DNA of 64,000 nucleotides from Arabidopsis thaliana (GCF_000001735.4 NC_003076.8:16619835-16683834), one strand, 5' to 3'. Shown: positions 35,745 through 47,276, counted from the first letter of the stretch. Notes: generated by a model from the letters alone, not told the origin. Made by a program: numbers and translations.

Positions 35745-37063
35745 GCAAATGAATAGAATTGAAGCCTGAAAGGAAGCCAATTATGCATAGAGTAGATTTG
35801 TTTAGAGATCATATCCATAATCTCTTTGAAGCTATTGTATACTTCTTAGAAACCTAAGCCACTATTATACTTTATATTGGTTCATGTTTAACTTGCTCTT
35901 CACATTGTTTCTCTAGTAAGCTTTTCTCAAGTCAATTTTTTTCCATTCATTATATATAATATCCTGAAAGTGACGGATTCATTTCTACACAATGCTTTGA
36001 AATTGACAAGATCTATTGAAGTGGACTTAATGGAGTTTTGTTTAGTGCTTTTGTAGTTGTTGAAGGGTTGACTAAATGTTGTTAGGTCAGCATTTTACAA
36101 AACTGCCCTCAAGTTTTGGAGCATTACTACTTTAGTCCATGCCTCCATATGGTTTATATTGATTTTTATGAAGTGGGTTGATTTTTCAAAGATCTTGTCA
36201 AGATTATGATAAATTGGGGACCATTATGTTTGTAGTTGGTTACAAACAAATACAACAAAAATTATGCACCGAATCCTAAATGTTGGACATTACCAATGCA
36301 CTTTCATCTAGTGCTTAATTACTTAGAGATATTTTGCAATTTAAAATTCTTTTCCAAGTAAAATCTATTAACTTTCATTGATTAATCTTTGAAATTTCGA
36401 CATGCAATGCAAGAATGGAATCGCCCCTTTCAAATATGACAAAATACTAGGTGGTCAAATCGTGTAACTTAGTATATTTATACATTTCCTCAAATACTTT
36501 CGGGACAGTAAAAATAGTTTTGGAGATAGTTAAATTTGATAGCACTCTAAAATACAAGTATTAAATGGTAGTCTTCACAAAGGTTATATATTTGTTGAAA
36601 ATTGCGCACTGAATGCATGTTTGATCTCTGCGGGCCAAATAGATGTTAATGATTTGAAAAGTACGGTGAAGATACTGGTGTGGTTCCATCCGAAAATCAC
36701 TTGATCGGTTAAAAACTAGCGTTTTATATGAAACTTGGTTGAATGTAAACAAAAATCTATATGAAAACAGAAGTTAGAAAACATATTCGAGTTTACACCA
36801 TGTCGAAAAAGATCAATGCATGGCGTATAGTATATCAGGTTTTAAGCAGGATCTAGTGAAAAGCGAAGTAATTGCGAGATTTTGAAAAACGGAAAAGGTC
36901 AAGAGTGTCTATGTTCTACCAAGAAATGATCTCCTCAAGTGAAAGGGATAAAGAGTTTTTATGTGTAGTATCATGTAATCCAAATATACCAGTTCAAACA
37001 GTCGTCGACACTCTAGAGATTAACTATATTCTTTTCAATTTATAATCCTTATTCTTATGGAAT
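35745..37063. other. Spacer between the glyoxalase-fold gene and the retroposed insertion
   Basis: AT-rich DNA containing the 3' UTR of the upstream gene. No coding region, RNA gene or clear repeat is seen up to the target duplication at 37064. Confidence 0.35.
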
Positions 37064-37181
37064 AAATAACTAAGAGAGGAGGGCTGTGAAGTTTTCTTTT
37101 AACTTCATGCTTTTAATTATTTATTGATGCTTTAATGTCAATATCCTCCTAGACACAGTTATCGAGAAGTCTCTCCCGACC

Positions 37182-37814
37182 ATGTTTTCTGGCGCCGGCG
37201 GAGGTAAAAATCGCCGGCGTCGGGACGTTGCTACTCTGCCATGTTTCCTCTATTCTCTTGTTACACTCTTTTTGTTTTCAATTCCTTTTTTCCTCTTGCA
37301 ATCATATTTTAAACCCTTGCGAACCATATCTCTCACGACTTCCAACGGCGAATCAAACTCCAGCAACGGAAGCCAACGATGGGGTTCAGCGTTTGCTATC
37401 CCGTCTCACCCTCTGTTCGCACAATTTCTGCCAAAACCGCCAATTTCCAGCGATGCAAGCCAAACGACAGAATCCTCACTCATCGCTCAACTTTTCACTT
37501 CCCGATCTGGATCTATTTTGATCCTCCCAGAAGAACCCTCACACTGGACTTCGTTGATGGCAGGAGATCTCTCTCTTGGACCATTAGATGCGCCATGTCC
37601 GGTGGAGACGTTGACGGCGCACGACGATGGTACTTTCTGGATGGAGATCCCATGTTTCTTTGATCGTGTCTCATTGATAAAGGCTCCAGCGACTATTTTT
37701 GTCTCCGATCTCGCATATCCGGTGAAATCATGTCGGAATAGTGGTCAGCCACTCAACTCGAAGAAGCGGCAGTCATCAGGAGACAAAACCCTAGCTGCTG
37801 GTGTGGATCTGTAA
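37182..37814 (+). CDS. Intronless 210-residue membrane-anchored protein of unknown function
   Basis: I do not recognise this protein. It has a basic N-terminus (GGGKNRRRRDVATLP) followed by one hydrophobic segment (about residues 20-42, CFLYSLVTLFLFSIPFFLLQ), the layout of a type II signal anchor. Beyond that come a Ser/Thr/Asn-rich stretch and a mixed globular-looking region (APCPVETLTAHDDGTFWMEI then CFFDRVSLIKAPATIFVSDL). It is GC-richer than its surroundings, has no intron, and lies wholly inside the poly(A)-ended insertion, so it is best read as a retroposed copy of an expressed gene. The intact frame suggests recent insertion or retained function. An abrupt basic end (KSCRNSGQPLNSKKRQSSGD) may mean the copy lacks the parental C-terminus. 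Confidence 0.6.
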   Translation: MFSGAGGGKNRRRRDVATLPCFLYSLVTLFLFSIPFFLLQSYFKPLRTISLTTSNGESNSSNGSQRWGSAFAIPSHPLFAQFLPKPPISSDASQTTESSLIAQLFTSRSGSILILPEEPSHWTSLMAGDLSLGPLDAPCPVETLTAHDDGTFWMEIPCFFDRVSLIKAPATIFVSDLAYPVKSCRNSGQPLNSKKRQSSGDKTLAAGVDL

Positions 37815-38126
37815 CGACAGGATCTCCTTTTCGAATTGGGCTGGATAGTTTCTGACCCACTAAGAAGTTTACTACGGCCCAAAACTAATGCATATGGGCT
37901 GACCCATTTACCAATTCGGCCCAGGTCTGATTTTCTTTCTTCCTTATCAAACACTAGATATTTGATGTCACGTTATGATTTTGAGACTGGCCATGGACTC
38001 CTTTCTCTCATCACGTTGACAACAATAGATAGTCTAGACAAGGAGCTCTTATTAACCCTGGTGGTAGATCTTAGTGTCCTTGAGAGTAGCTCATACAATT
38101 CCTATATGTCTAAGAATCTTATGATA

Positions 38127-38189
38127 GAATCATCCTCTTTGATAGAGAGAACTTTTGAATCATCCTCTTTTATAGAGAGAACTTTTGAT
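38127..38189 (+). repeat. Tandem duplication of about 30 bp in the trailer of the retroposed insertion
   Basis: TCATCCTCTTTGATAGAGAG and the following ..AACTTTTGA is immediately repeated with one change (TTTATAGAGAG). Two units in a row, both inside the trailer of the insertion; neither is found elsewhere in the window that I can see. Confidence 0.75.
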
Positions 38190-38596
38190 TGGTCTCTGAC
38201 CTTAAGTTTGCAAAACCATTTGGATACCTTAACCACCTTTGTAGAAGCCTCGTGTTTCGAGCCGGTGATATCCAAGGTTAAAGACTTTTTCTCAACGTCA
38301 CTATGTCTTGTTTGGACCGTGACCATTCAACAATCTCCCGAAGTATTCGTGGAATTGTCTTCGACTCACCATTCTCTCGCTTGTGGCAAGTTACTATCTT
38401 GTTCTTGTCTCCGATGTATGGATCTACGGTCGATTTATCCTATCCTTTTCCTTTTCCATTCTCTTGTGAGAGAGCTAGTATTGTTATTTGATGTTTCCAA
38501 CAATGAGGTTGATGTTTGTGTAAACTTTGTACTACCTATGGGTTGAGTTTGAATGAAAGTATGCTTTGCACACAAAAAAAAATAACTAAGAGAGGA

Positions 38597-40600
38597 AAGA
38601 AATATCACACACAGTTTATAAATACATATGTTATGGAAAACAGAAACTTAGTGACAATTATCTTAGAATAATTAAAGACTCAAAAATACCCAAAATGATT
38701 TGTTTAACTGTACACAACTATGCTATTAATAATTGCACATTCTCAGGTGTTCCTTTTCATCACACTTTATTGTCGTTTTTAACTTATAAGATATATATAG
38801 ATTTTGTGATGTCACATCGTCTTGCACATACACATATATATATAATTATATATATATGAATGTAAAAAATGTGTATAATATAATGAGACCTGCATTCTTC
38901 ACTTCATCGTCATTGTCTCTTTTTAGTGTGCCAATGGGATTATAGTCAAATGCCATAACCCACCAACAATATTCTTTGTCTCATCATGTTTGTGAAATGG
39001 TGTATTCTACATCCTAAATTCGTATAAACTATATACAGTATCATTTTAATAATTGAGGGCGTATAACAAAAAAAAGAAAGACGTTTTAGCGTTAAACCTG
39101 ACGTCCAATTATGGGTTATTTAGATTCTAAACCGAAAAAAAAGCTTCACCAAGATGATATCAATCAAATTTTGATTAAAACTACGACATATTATGATTCA
39201 GCTGTCAAAATTTAGACGTTCACACAATCTAAGCATATGTTAAAATTTCAACATAACTATGCGTGTCTTATAAACCAAACCAAACCATTTGGTAAGTTTC
39301 ATATAGTATATACATATGTGCAACTTCACTTCTCACAAGACAATATACCACGTGTCAAAACACAAGAAATCCGTACACATTTTAATTAGAAAGAACAATG
39401 AGTGAAAAGAATAAAAGCTTAAAGAAAAATATGTACACACACTATATTAATAAAGTGGATTGGAAAAAGATTATTGTCATCTATATTTGGCATACAATTG
39501 TATGCTTTGAAATAGCATAATTTTTTGATACTTTTTAATTGATATAAAAATGGTATCTTATTCTTAACCAAGTCTACACAAATACACATAAATATATCAA
39601 CTTTAGTTAATTAAACCTCTTTTGCGGTATTCGGTGGAGATGAGGCATCATTACAAGAATCTAAACATATATTTAGTCATGCTCCATAGATTATTATAAC
39701 TTTAACCAAATGATAGTTTTGATTATGTATAGATTACACTCAGTAACCCCGATATAAGAATGATTCTTTGTTCACTAAAACAATTCAAATTTCAAGTTAT
39801 TAATTGTGATGGAAAAATAATACATGTGAATGTGATCAAATTGTAGATCAATGCATGATGATGATGTTGACACTCGTCAAATGTCGATCTTAATGTACGA
39901 TTTTGTCCTCATAAGGGTATTAGTAGCCGAGGGTAGTTCAGTAATTAAAGGGCTTTTTTCCAACGATGAAGAAGACATATCTAGGAACTTGTTGCAGTGA
40001 AAAGAGATCAAGACCCGAGGTGATGTTGTCGTTGAACACTGAGATCTCTTTCTCTGTCTCTCTCTTGTAATTTTGATACTTTACAGCCCATCTTAGGGTT
40101 TTATTGTCAAAGCCCTAATTATTCAAATACATGTAAAGAAATTGTTTTTGATTATATCATTTTATTTCTTAGTTTTCTTATAATCTATTTTACTGGATCA
40201 AAGGATAGATTCATTTCTGAACTCGCAGTTGCGCGTAGTAGCTTGTGACACAGTGACAGCTTACAAATAAGTCATCTTTTATTGAGCGAAAGCTAGATAT
40301 TTAATCTTACATGAAATGCAAAAATGTAAGAAAAGAAAAATACATTTTTTATGAACTTGTAAAACCTTATCTTGAAAGATTGTTAGTGACACTTATTTGA
40401 TAGAGAGAAAAAGATAAAAAAAAATCTTCGTAGACTGGACTCGAAGATGTTCAAGGAGGTCCATGGCTGAACTGAATCCTGCAAAACAACACTATAAACA
40501 CTCATATGAGTCCAATGTCAAACTTATTTATATTCATATCGATCAATGTTGAACTTGATCTTGAGTTATACACACGAATTCAATGCTTGTATATATATAG
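38597..40600. other. Intergenic region downstream of MIR319b
   Basis: Two kilobases of AT-rich DNA without a supportable gene. A G-box (CACGTG) occurs near 39351. A somewhat less AT-rich patch at about 39890-40130 carries CTCTCTCTTG and GCCCATCTTAGGGTTTTATT but no reading frame. Since MIR319b is read leftward, part of this could be the 3' end of its primary transcript. Confidence 0.35.
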
Positions 40601-40629
40601 ATATAAAATGTGGTACTCTGAGAAAGATA

Positions 40630-40812
40630 AAAATAGGGAGCTCCCTTCAGTCCAAGCATAGAGAAGTGAAGACTCAATTTGTCTCTCGCATCATTCATTC
40701 ATTTACCATATGAGAACAAATTCTTTCATTTGGTATTTGGATGAATGAGTCGAGAGTCAATTAAATCTCACATATTACTCCATGAGTGGACCGAAGAAAG
40801 CTCTCTTCCTCC
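40630..40812 (-). ncRNA. MIR319B: MIR319b precursor hairpin
   Basis: Precursor of miR319, the plant microRNA that targets TCP transcription factors of the leaf-growth class (family knowledge). Read on the minus strand, the 3' arm holds the mature sequence at 40655-40635, beginning TTGGACTGAAGGGAGCTCCC. The 5' arm at 40805-40784 (GAGAGCTTTCTTCGGTCCAC...) pairs with it. The long stem has a second conserved duplex higher up: 40699-40679 (AATGAATGATGCGAGAGACA...) against 40762-40741, the position of the miR319b.2 small RNA described for this family, and consistent with loop-to-base processing. All arms are read directly from the sequence. Confidence 0.97.
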
Positions 40813-40926
40813 ACCAACTCAACATCTATAAGCATATTAACAATTCCGTTACTATATATACGCATACATACAAGCACATGTAAAGAATTTGATTATACTA
40901 TATATAGCATAAAACAGTGACTTAGA

Positions 40927-41058
40927 TCAAAAAGAAAAGATAAAAGATAGGCCATGTTTGTGATTCTGGATGCAATGATCTTCCTCTCTGTGCGTGCTAG
41001 AATCAATTCTAATCTTCAAGATAACCCTAGATGACCATAGATTAATTTGAGGTACCAT
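40927..41058 (-). other. Leader ORF of 43 codons on the MIR319b primary transcript
   Basis: The first ATG downstream of the MIR319b TATA box opens a 43-residue frame (MVPQINLWSSRVILKIRIDS at the start, ending FIFSF), closed by TGA at 40929-40927, about 115 nt before the hairpin. Some plant pri-miRNAs encode such miPEP peptides, including miR319a in Arabidopsis. Translation here is inferred from position only; the composition is unremarkable. Confidence 0.4.
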
Positions 41059-41160
41059 ATGGATTTAATAGTAAAAAAAGAGAGTTTATGTGAGGAAAAG
41101 AGAGAAGAAAAGAGAGATGAGAGAAGAAGAGATGTCTAAAGAAAATGAAGGAGTTATGGC

Positions 41161-41168
41161 TTTTTATA
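41161..41168 (-). promoter_or_regulatory. TATA box of MIR319b
   Basis: On the minus strand GCTATAAAAAGCC gives a strong TATA box. A start site about 30 nt downstream (near 41130) is followed by a pyrimidine-rich leader of CTCTTCTTCTCTC type, as in many Arabidopsis Pol II transcripts. The primary transcript would then reach the hairpin after about 320 nt. Confidence 0.6.
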
Positions 41169-44100
41169 GCAAAAACAAAGGTAAACATAAACCGGCAAAA
41201 CCCACACAATGTTTATGCATTTTTTTTTTGTTGCACTAACAATTTGAAATTATATATATGTTTACTGAATAAGTGGGTGGTTAATATTTTCTCCACGTTT
41301 TTCTTATTCTTAGATTTTATTTTTTTTGCACTTATAAAGATATTAGGGTCAAATTTCCTTTATTATCACTTAATGGTTAGTCTTTACAATCTCAATTGGT
41401 TAGTAATTAGCTAGAAGAGTTCTATAAAATAAGAAAAAAACTAGGAAATTTAATCTTTATTAACGTACAAGTTTTACGCTGACAAAAACCAGTACAGTTT
41501 ACATGATCAAATTTTGAATGTTACAACATTTTTACGGTGATAAGAAGTCAAATTTATATTATTATCAATGGAATTTTTGTTATACCAACCACCATCAATT
41601 CATTTCCTAGTGTACAGGGTTCAACTAGCGGAGGCTCTTGGAACAGGGAGGGCCACAGTGTAACCAAATTTTCAATATATATTTTGTTGCAAGGCTATGC
41701 AAATAGGTCCCTTAATATTATGTAAATCGTAAATTCGAAATTTTTGAAAATTCATTTGATTTATTGGTAAAATATGCACTTTTTAATTTTAAAATTCAAC
41801 TTCACAGATTACGAAAAAAATATCTCTAAAATATCTCAAAGAAATACGTAAACTTCATTTAAGATGTATATTTCTGTTTATTATACCTCTTTTTTTTTCC
41901 TTACTTCAAAGTTTGGTGTAAAGAAACTTGCACCAATCGATTTACATCAAACAAACATGACTAGTCCTTCAATATGCTGAATTTTTAAATTGAGTTTTCT
42001 TCTTTTCTGTAATCAATTAAAATTTAGAAATTTGCTTTTATGTTTCATAATAATTGTCTGCTTTACACTCGAGCGGCCGGACCTTGTTCCCGGGAAACTT
42101 GCTTTTTGATATAAATACATAAGAATATTGTTTTGTTTTAAATTGAAGAAATAAAAATATAAAAGGGATCTTAATTTTGTCTACATAGAACCTATTAGTA
42201 CACGTGGATATTCTGCCTATTGCTTCTACGGCTAAAAAGACGAAAAATTATGTATTTAAGTACAATGACATTTAGAAAAAAAAAGAAAAAAAAAGTACAA
42301 GGACAAAGTATATTATTAAAATACACATAATGTATAGATATATTTTTAACAATTTAGTACAAATAATAATACAAGTAATTAACTCATGTTGAGAAGAATT
42401 ATTTAACTACAAGAAAATCAAGTTTATAGAAGACTATACATATATCTGAATCAATATTTATAATATTCATTAATTATTTGAATCAAACAACCCACACCCA
42501 CTGTAATTGTTTATAACATAAATCTTATAAAAGGATTTAAATTTTGTACTTGTACTGCAATTCTGATGAAGTTCAAAGATTCAAGATAAGTACCTACAAA
42601 ATCTTGGTCACACATAGCCTTTCTTTCATAGCCTTTTCTCTATTATTAGGCTCATGTATGTATAATACGTACACAGAGCAATATACCAAATCATATAATT
42701 AATATGACTATATACTAATGTATATATATGTAAAGAGAGAAGGAGAATATCGATGACATAAAGTATCATTATGTAATGACCAACTTGGTAAGATGCATCT
42801 TTATCTTAATTATAGTAATATTATTTAGCATATAAACTTGTACTTTGATGTTCCAAATTGAGCAGTCGTTTGTCTAGAACATGCAGCTTCGTAAACCATA
42901 AAGTTTAGTTTAGTTTTCTGCATTAGTTAAGGTTCAAAACCTGTTTTTTTTTTTTTAACAAATGTATCACACATAAATCTTTAGTTGTTAAACAAATGTA
43001 TCACACATAAATCTATCTATGAACCATCAAACTGAAAAATAATTGGTGGATATATACATTTTGATTTTAATATGAAGACATTATAAAGAAAAGAAAAAAA
43101 ATCGTTGCATATACTTTTTCTTTTCTTGCTTATACACATATATCACACACAAAAAAATTCATAAGAAAAATCATAGAAAAGAAAACCAATAACATATTAA
43201 GTTGATTATCTTTAAGTCGTTTGAAATATTTGAATTGAAGTTTGTTAGATCTCATCTTTGATCGCTATGGCAACTCTTCTCATGTATTGTCAAACTTTGT
43301 TGAGTTTGTGTCTCTATCTTTGTATCATGTTGTATGCTTCGTTGTTCTAATCTTTCGTCTTGCATGCACATCGGATATATCTAAGGATGTTTATCTCGAT
43401 CGATTGTAATTGCTAAATCATGAATGAAAGTTTAGTTGTTCGGAAAATAACCCCAATAAGATAAGATCGACGGCGTTTTTAGAAAGAAACCATATTATAG
43501 CATATCACAAAACCATAACATACACCACATAAATAATTAATATATTAATCTTTTCACTTATTAGTTGTTTTTAGCTTTATGAAAAGAAGTAATACGAATC
43601 TATATTATATAGGTTTAAATGACATCTTATGTACATTGAACTTCAACAAGTACAAAAAAACATTGAATCGTGTCCCGTAAAGTGTAAATTCTATGGAAGT
43701 GGTAACATGGTTATCATCATCTAATGTCTCTCCAACTAATTAAAAAGTATAATTGATATTAAAATATGGATAATATATAATCATAAGAGAGTCGATTCAT
43801 ATTGGAAAAAGATATATATAGACATATGACGAATTTGATGTAATTATTAATATCTATAGAATTTTGATACTATTTCGTCTGTTCCTGCACCTAAATGCGC
43901 CATATCCCATACATCTCCATCTAGAACCTTTATAGAAAAGAGAATAGATTCAAAATTATAAGACTTTAAATTTTTTGAGATTGGAAGAGTTATAAAAAAT
44001 GATTGGATATCCAATTATATCACATCAATAGAATCAATTCCATTTAGCATAGCTAAAGTTTCTTTAATTATAGTTATTATTTAACAAATGTCGGCAATGA

Positions 44101-45812
44101 AAATAGTAATATTTACCAAATTATTTCGGCACAATTGAACGAATTATTTATGGAATAAATTCTTAGATTCAAGAAAGAGTTTATTATCATGAGGTAGGGA
44201 GACAATATAATGTGGGGCAAGCATCCAATAATTTGTTGATGACAATTGGCAAATAACAAACACAAAAATTAGTATAACTAAATGTATTTTTTTGTAATTG
44301 TTGTTAATGTGTAATTATGTATTAGAATATCAGTTTTATTATACTATGTAACGTAAACATAGACACTAACTTTTCTAGCGATCGTTAAACTCATAAAAGA
44401 TCGAGCATGTCCTATTTTTTGAACTAGAAATTAAAGAGAATCGTCCTTATGTTACAACGATTGATTAAAGTACTAATCCATTTTTCATGAGATTGCTTGC
44501 TAATCTGATCAATTTTTTATTTTTTTTTAATATTCGAGTAAATTGGTAGAGAGTGAATTGTTTTCTTCGAATTTATCATCATATATACGATGAATTTTAG
44601 TAGCTGAAACATAGTGTATATTGTTTGTCCAATCAATATACCTTTGTGTTATTTCATTTGTCTAATCCAGAACCACATGGGCCATATTTTCCAGGAATCT
44701 TTTGTTTGTTTGTAATTATTGAAGCAACAAATAATTCATTCCGTGGAAAATAGACTAAATCTGATGACTCTCACCGCAACATCAGAATATCACATGATGA
44801 ATTAGACAATAATATTCACGAATTTCTATTGTTTAAGGGCTCAACTTCGATTTCACTACTCCAAAAGATTACATAACATGTCTGGTTCATCAGCCGTTAC
44901 TGGAGACTATTATTATAACCACAAAGGACAATCAGAACGTAACCAGGTTACAGGGGAAAGAGAAACTACCATGTAACCTGTCAGACAAATGTTATTTGCG
45001 ACTTAATCCCGCGTTGCAAACTATATCCGAATGTCCAAGAAATTTTGAGCAAGGGTTTTAAAATGTCCTGACGGAAGGGTTGAAGAACATGCTGCATCAA
45101 CGAACTCGATGAATCACTGACTACATTTTGGGCATCTGTTTTGAAAATTACTTCATTACATTTTGAGTGGAAATTTGTGTTGTTTTACGGACAACAAACT
45201 TATATAACAAAATATTATTAGACAAGTAAGATTTGTTAAACTACCTATAATCACGAGAAGTAAGATTTGTTAAACTACTCACGAGATCAGTTATCTTATT
45301 ATGGGTTTAGCTGTGTCCCCCGTAAGATAATTGTACTTTGGTTGGGTTAATTATATTGCTCTAAACCCAACAAGACGTTTTATGACAAATAATGGGCTCT
45401 TTCTCTAATAGCCCAATCCGTTTTATTGTTCAGTTTTGGCGCCATTTAGACCGGAAAAAAATTCGTCAATTTAACGAGCAAGAAGACTACAGAAGAATTA
45501 TGAAGACTTCAGCTTCCAAAATTTCAACATAGATATCAAATTCAAATTCGAAAAATGAACCAAGCCATACATAAGAGAAAATAAAGGAAACTCTCCAGAT
45601 ATCATCAACAGACAGATACAGAGAGTCAAGGGGCATTGCATTTCTTATTATAACTCAACAAAAATAAGCTGAAACAATTTGTTTTCGTGTTCTATGATGA
45701 AATAAAGCCCTACACAACAACATGGAAACATTGAATTCAGAATAAGCACAAAAACAGAGTGTGAGAGAGAGAGAGAGAGAATAACCTCAAATCAAGGGAC
45801 TGTGTCCATGCT
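41169..45812. other. Long gene-poor AT-rich region between MIR319b and PGD3
   Basis: About 4.6 kb without a supportable gene. The right-hand side of MIR319b (41.2-42 kb) should contain its promoter. Near 41628-41668 a sequence (AGCGGAGGCTCTTGGAACAG, then GGGAGGGCCACAG) resembles one end of an hAT-like element, but I find no matching other end. Two short tandem duplications, both with a 34-bp period, occur: AACAAATGTATCACACATAA (42957 and 42991) and AAGTAAGATTTGTTAAACTA (45224 and 45258). Site II-like GCCCAAT occurs at about 45411, toward the PGD3 3' side. Confidence 0.4.
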
Positions 45813-47276
45813 TTACTGACTCTTCCTTGCAAGCTTAGTCCATTCAGTGTGGTATGCACCAGGACGATCGGTTCTCTCATATGTATGAGCTCCAAAGAGA
45901 TCTCTCTGCGCCTGAACCAGATTCGCAGGTAATCTAGCACGCCTGTAAGTGTCGAAATACGCTAAACTTGCGCACATTCCTGGTGTGCTAATCCCAGCAG
46001 ATATAGCAAGACCCACCACTCTCCTCCATGCAGCTTGCCTCTGAACCATCTCTTTAGCAAAATCAGGATCAACCACTAAGCTCGCCAAATTCGGGTTTCT
46101 CTGGTAAGCTTTCTTGATCCTGTCCAAGAAAACCGCCCTGATAATACACCCACCTTTCCAAATCCTAGCCATTTCACCCAAATTCAAGTCCCAACCTTTC
46201 TCTAAACTCTTAGCCCTAAGCAAATTCATCCCTTGAGCATAACTACAGATCTTAGAAGCATACAAAGCTTGCCTCACATCATCAATCAACCTCTTCTTAT
46301 CAACACCACGAGACGCAGAACCGATATCCTCCTTCAATCCAGCTTCTTCCAAAACTTTAGCAGCATTCTCCCTCTCATCCTTCAATCCACTCAAGTATCT
46401 ACAATCCAACGACGCAGCAATCGTAGGCGCCGCAACAGAAAGCTCAGCCGCCTGCTGAACCGTCCATTTCCCTGTACCTTTCATACCAGTCTTATCCAAA
46501 ATCTTATCCACTAACTCTCCATCACCATAATCATCCTTAACCCTAAATATATCCGAAGTAATCTCAACCAAGAAACTCTCAAGCTCACCTCGATTCCACT
46601 CCGTGAAGATCTCAGCCAATTCATCATTACTCAATCCACCAACGTTCTTCAACACGTCATACGCCTCCGAAATCAGCTGCATATCACCATATTCAATCCC
46701 ATTATGAACCATTTTCACAAAATTCCCAGATCCACCTTCTCCAATGTATGTAACACAAGGACCATCTTCGACTTGAGCAGCAACTTTCTCAAGAATATCT
46801 TTAACATTGTTATACGCAGTGAAAGATCCACCAGGCATAAGAGAAGGACCATTACGAGCTCCTTCTTCACCACCGGAGACTCCCATACCTAAATAAAGCA
46901 ATCCTTTCTTCTCAGCTTCAACGATTCGTCGCTCTGTGTTCTGATACCACTCATTTCCACCGTCGATGATACAATCACCAGGCTCCATGTATTCAGAGAG
47001 AGCAGAGATGGTTTGGTCAACGGGAGCACCGGCTTTGACAAGGATGATAACGGATCTAGGCCGTTGGATCGAGAGAACGAAATCGCGAGGCGAGTATTGA
47101 CCAGCGACTGGGAGTTTTCCTTCGTTGGAGGCACGATCTAAGGTTTCGTCGACTTTGGAAGTGGTTCGATTGTAGACGGAGATTGGGAATCCTTTATCGG
47201 CGATGTTTAAGGCGAGGTTTTGTCCCATGACTGCGAGACCGGCGAGACCTATGCGAGATAGAGCGACGGACTCCAT
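45813..47276 (-). CDS. PGD3: 6-phosphogluconate dehydrogenase, decarboxylating
   Basis: Oxidises 6-phosphogluconate to ribulose 5-phosphate and CO2 with NADP+, in the oxidative pentose phosphate pathway. Single exon, 487 residues, matching PGD3 (At5g41670) as I recall it. The N-terminal Rossmann domain has GLAGLAVMGQNLALNIADKG and NRTTSKVD, with the Arg/Thr positions of NADP+ preference. The catalytic and substrate segment GVSGGEEGARNGPSLMPGGS and the Lys/Asn of FVKMVHNGIEYGDMQ are intact. The C-terminal tail contacts the partner subunit in the dimer. It ends in KLARKSQ, not a peroxisomal SKL/SKI. The ATG at 47276 aligns with MESVALSRIG; the frame stays open upstream for 46 codons with no ATG. 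The 5' flank is CT/GA-rich. Confidence 0.97.
   Translation of the reverse strand: MESVALSRIGLAGLAVMGQNLALNIADKGFPISVYNRTTSKVDETLDRASNEGKLPVAGQYSPRDFVLSIQRPRSVIILVKAGAPVDQTISALSEYMEPGDCIIDGGNEWYQNTERRIVEAEKKGLLYLGMGVSGGEEGARNGPSLMPGGSFTAYNNVKDILEKVAAQVEDGPCVTYIGEGGSGNFVKMVHNGIEYGDMQLISEAYDVLKNVGGLSNDELAEIFTEWNRGELESFLVEITSDIFRVKDDYGDGELVDKILDKTGMKGTGKWTVQQAAELSVAAPTIAASLDCRYLSGLKDERENAAKVLEEAGLKEDIGSASRGVDKKRLIDDVRQALYASKICSYAQGMNLLRAKSLEKGWDLNLGEMARIWKGGCIIRAVFLDRIKKAYQRNPNLASLVVDPDFAKEMVQRQAAWRRVVGLAISAGISTPGMCASLAYFDTYRRARLPANLVQAQRDLFGAHTYERTDRPGAYHTEWTKLARKSQ

Larger units (their letters stand above)
37064..38596 (+). mobile_element. Retroposed insertion with 17-bp target duplications and 3' poly(A)
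   Basis: About 1.5 kb (37081 to about 38579) lies between exact 17-bp direct repeats (37064-37080 and 38580-38596, core ATAACTAAGAGAGGA). The 3' end runs into an A tract just before the right repeat. Variable-length target duplications with a terminal poly(A) are the hallmark of LINE-mediated insertion of an RNA copy. The insertion has an mRNA-like layout: a leader of about 100 nt, an intronless 210-codon ORF (37182-37814) and a trailer of about 760 nt. It could be a processed retrogene or a non-autonomous retroposon such as the Sadhu type; I see no reverse transcriptase. Insertion mode is well supported by the ends; the source is unknown. Confidence 0.85.

Noticed and set aside
37836-38546. 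236-codon frame taken alone as a gene
   Set aside because: It begins at TTG without an ATG near its head, lies in the trailer of the retroposed insertion, and shows no recognisable domain. Kept only as an observation.
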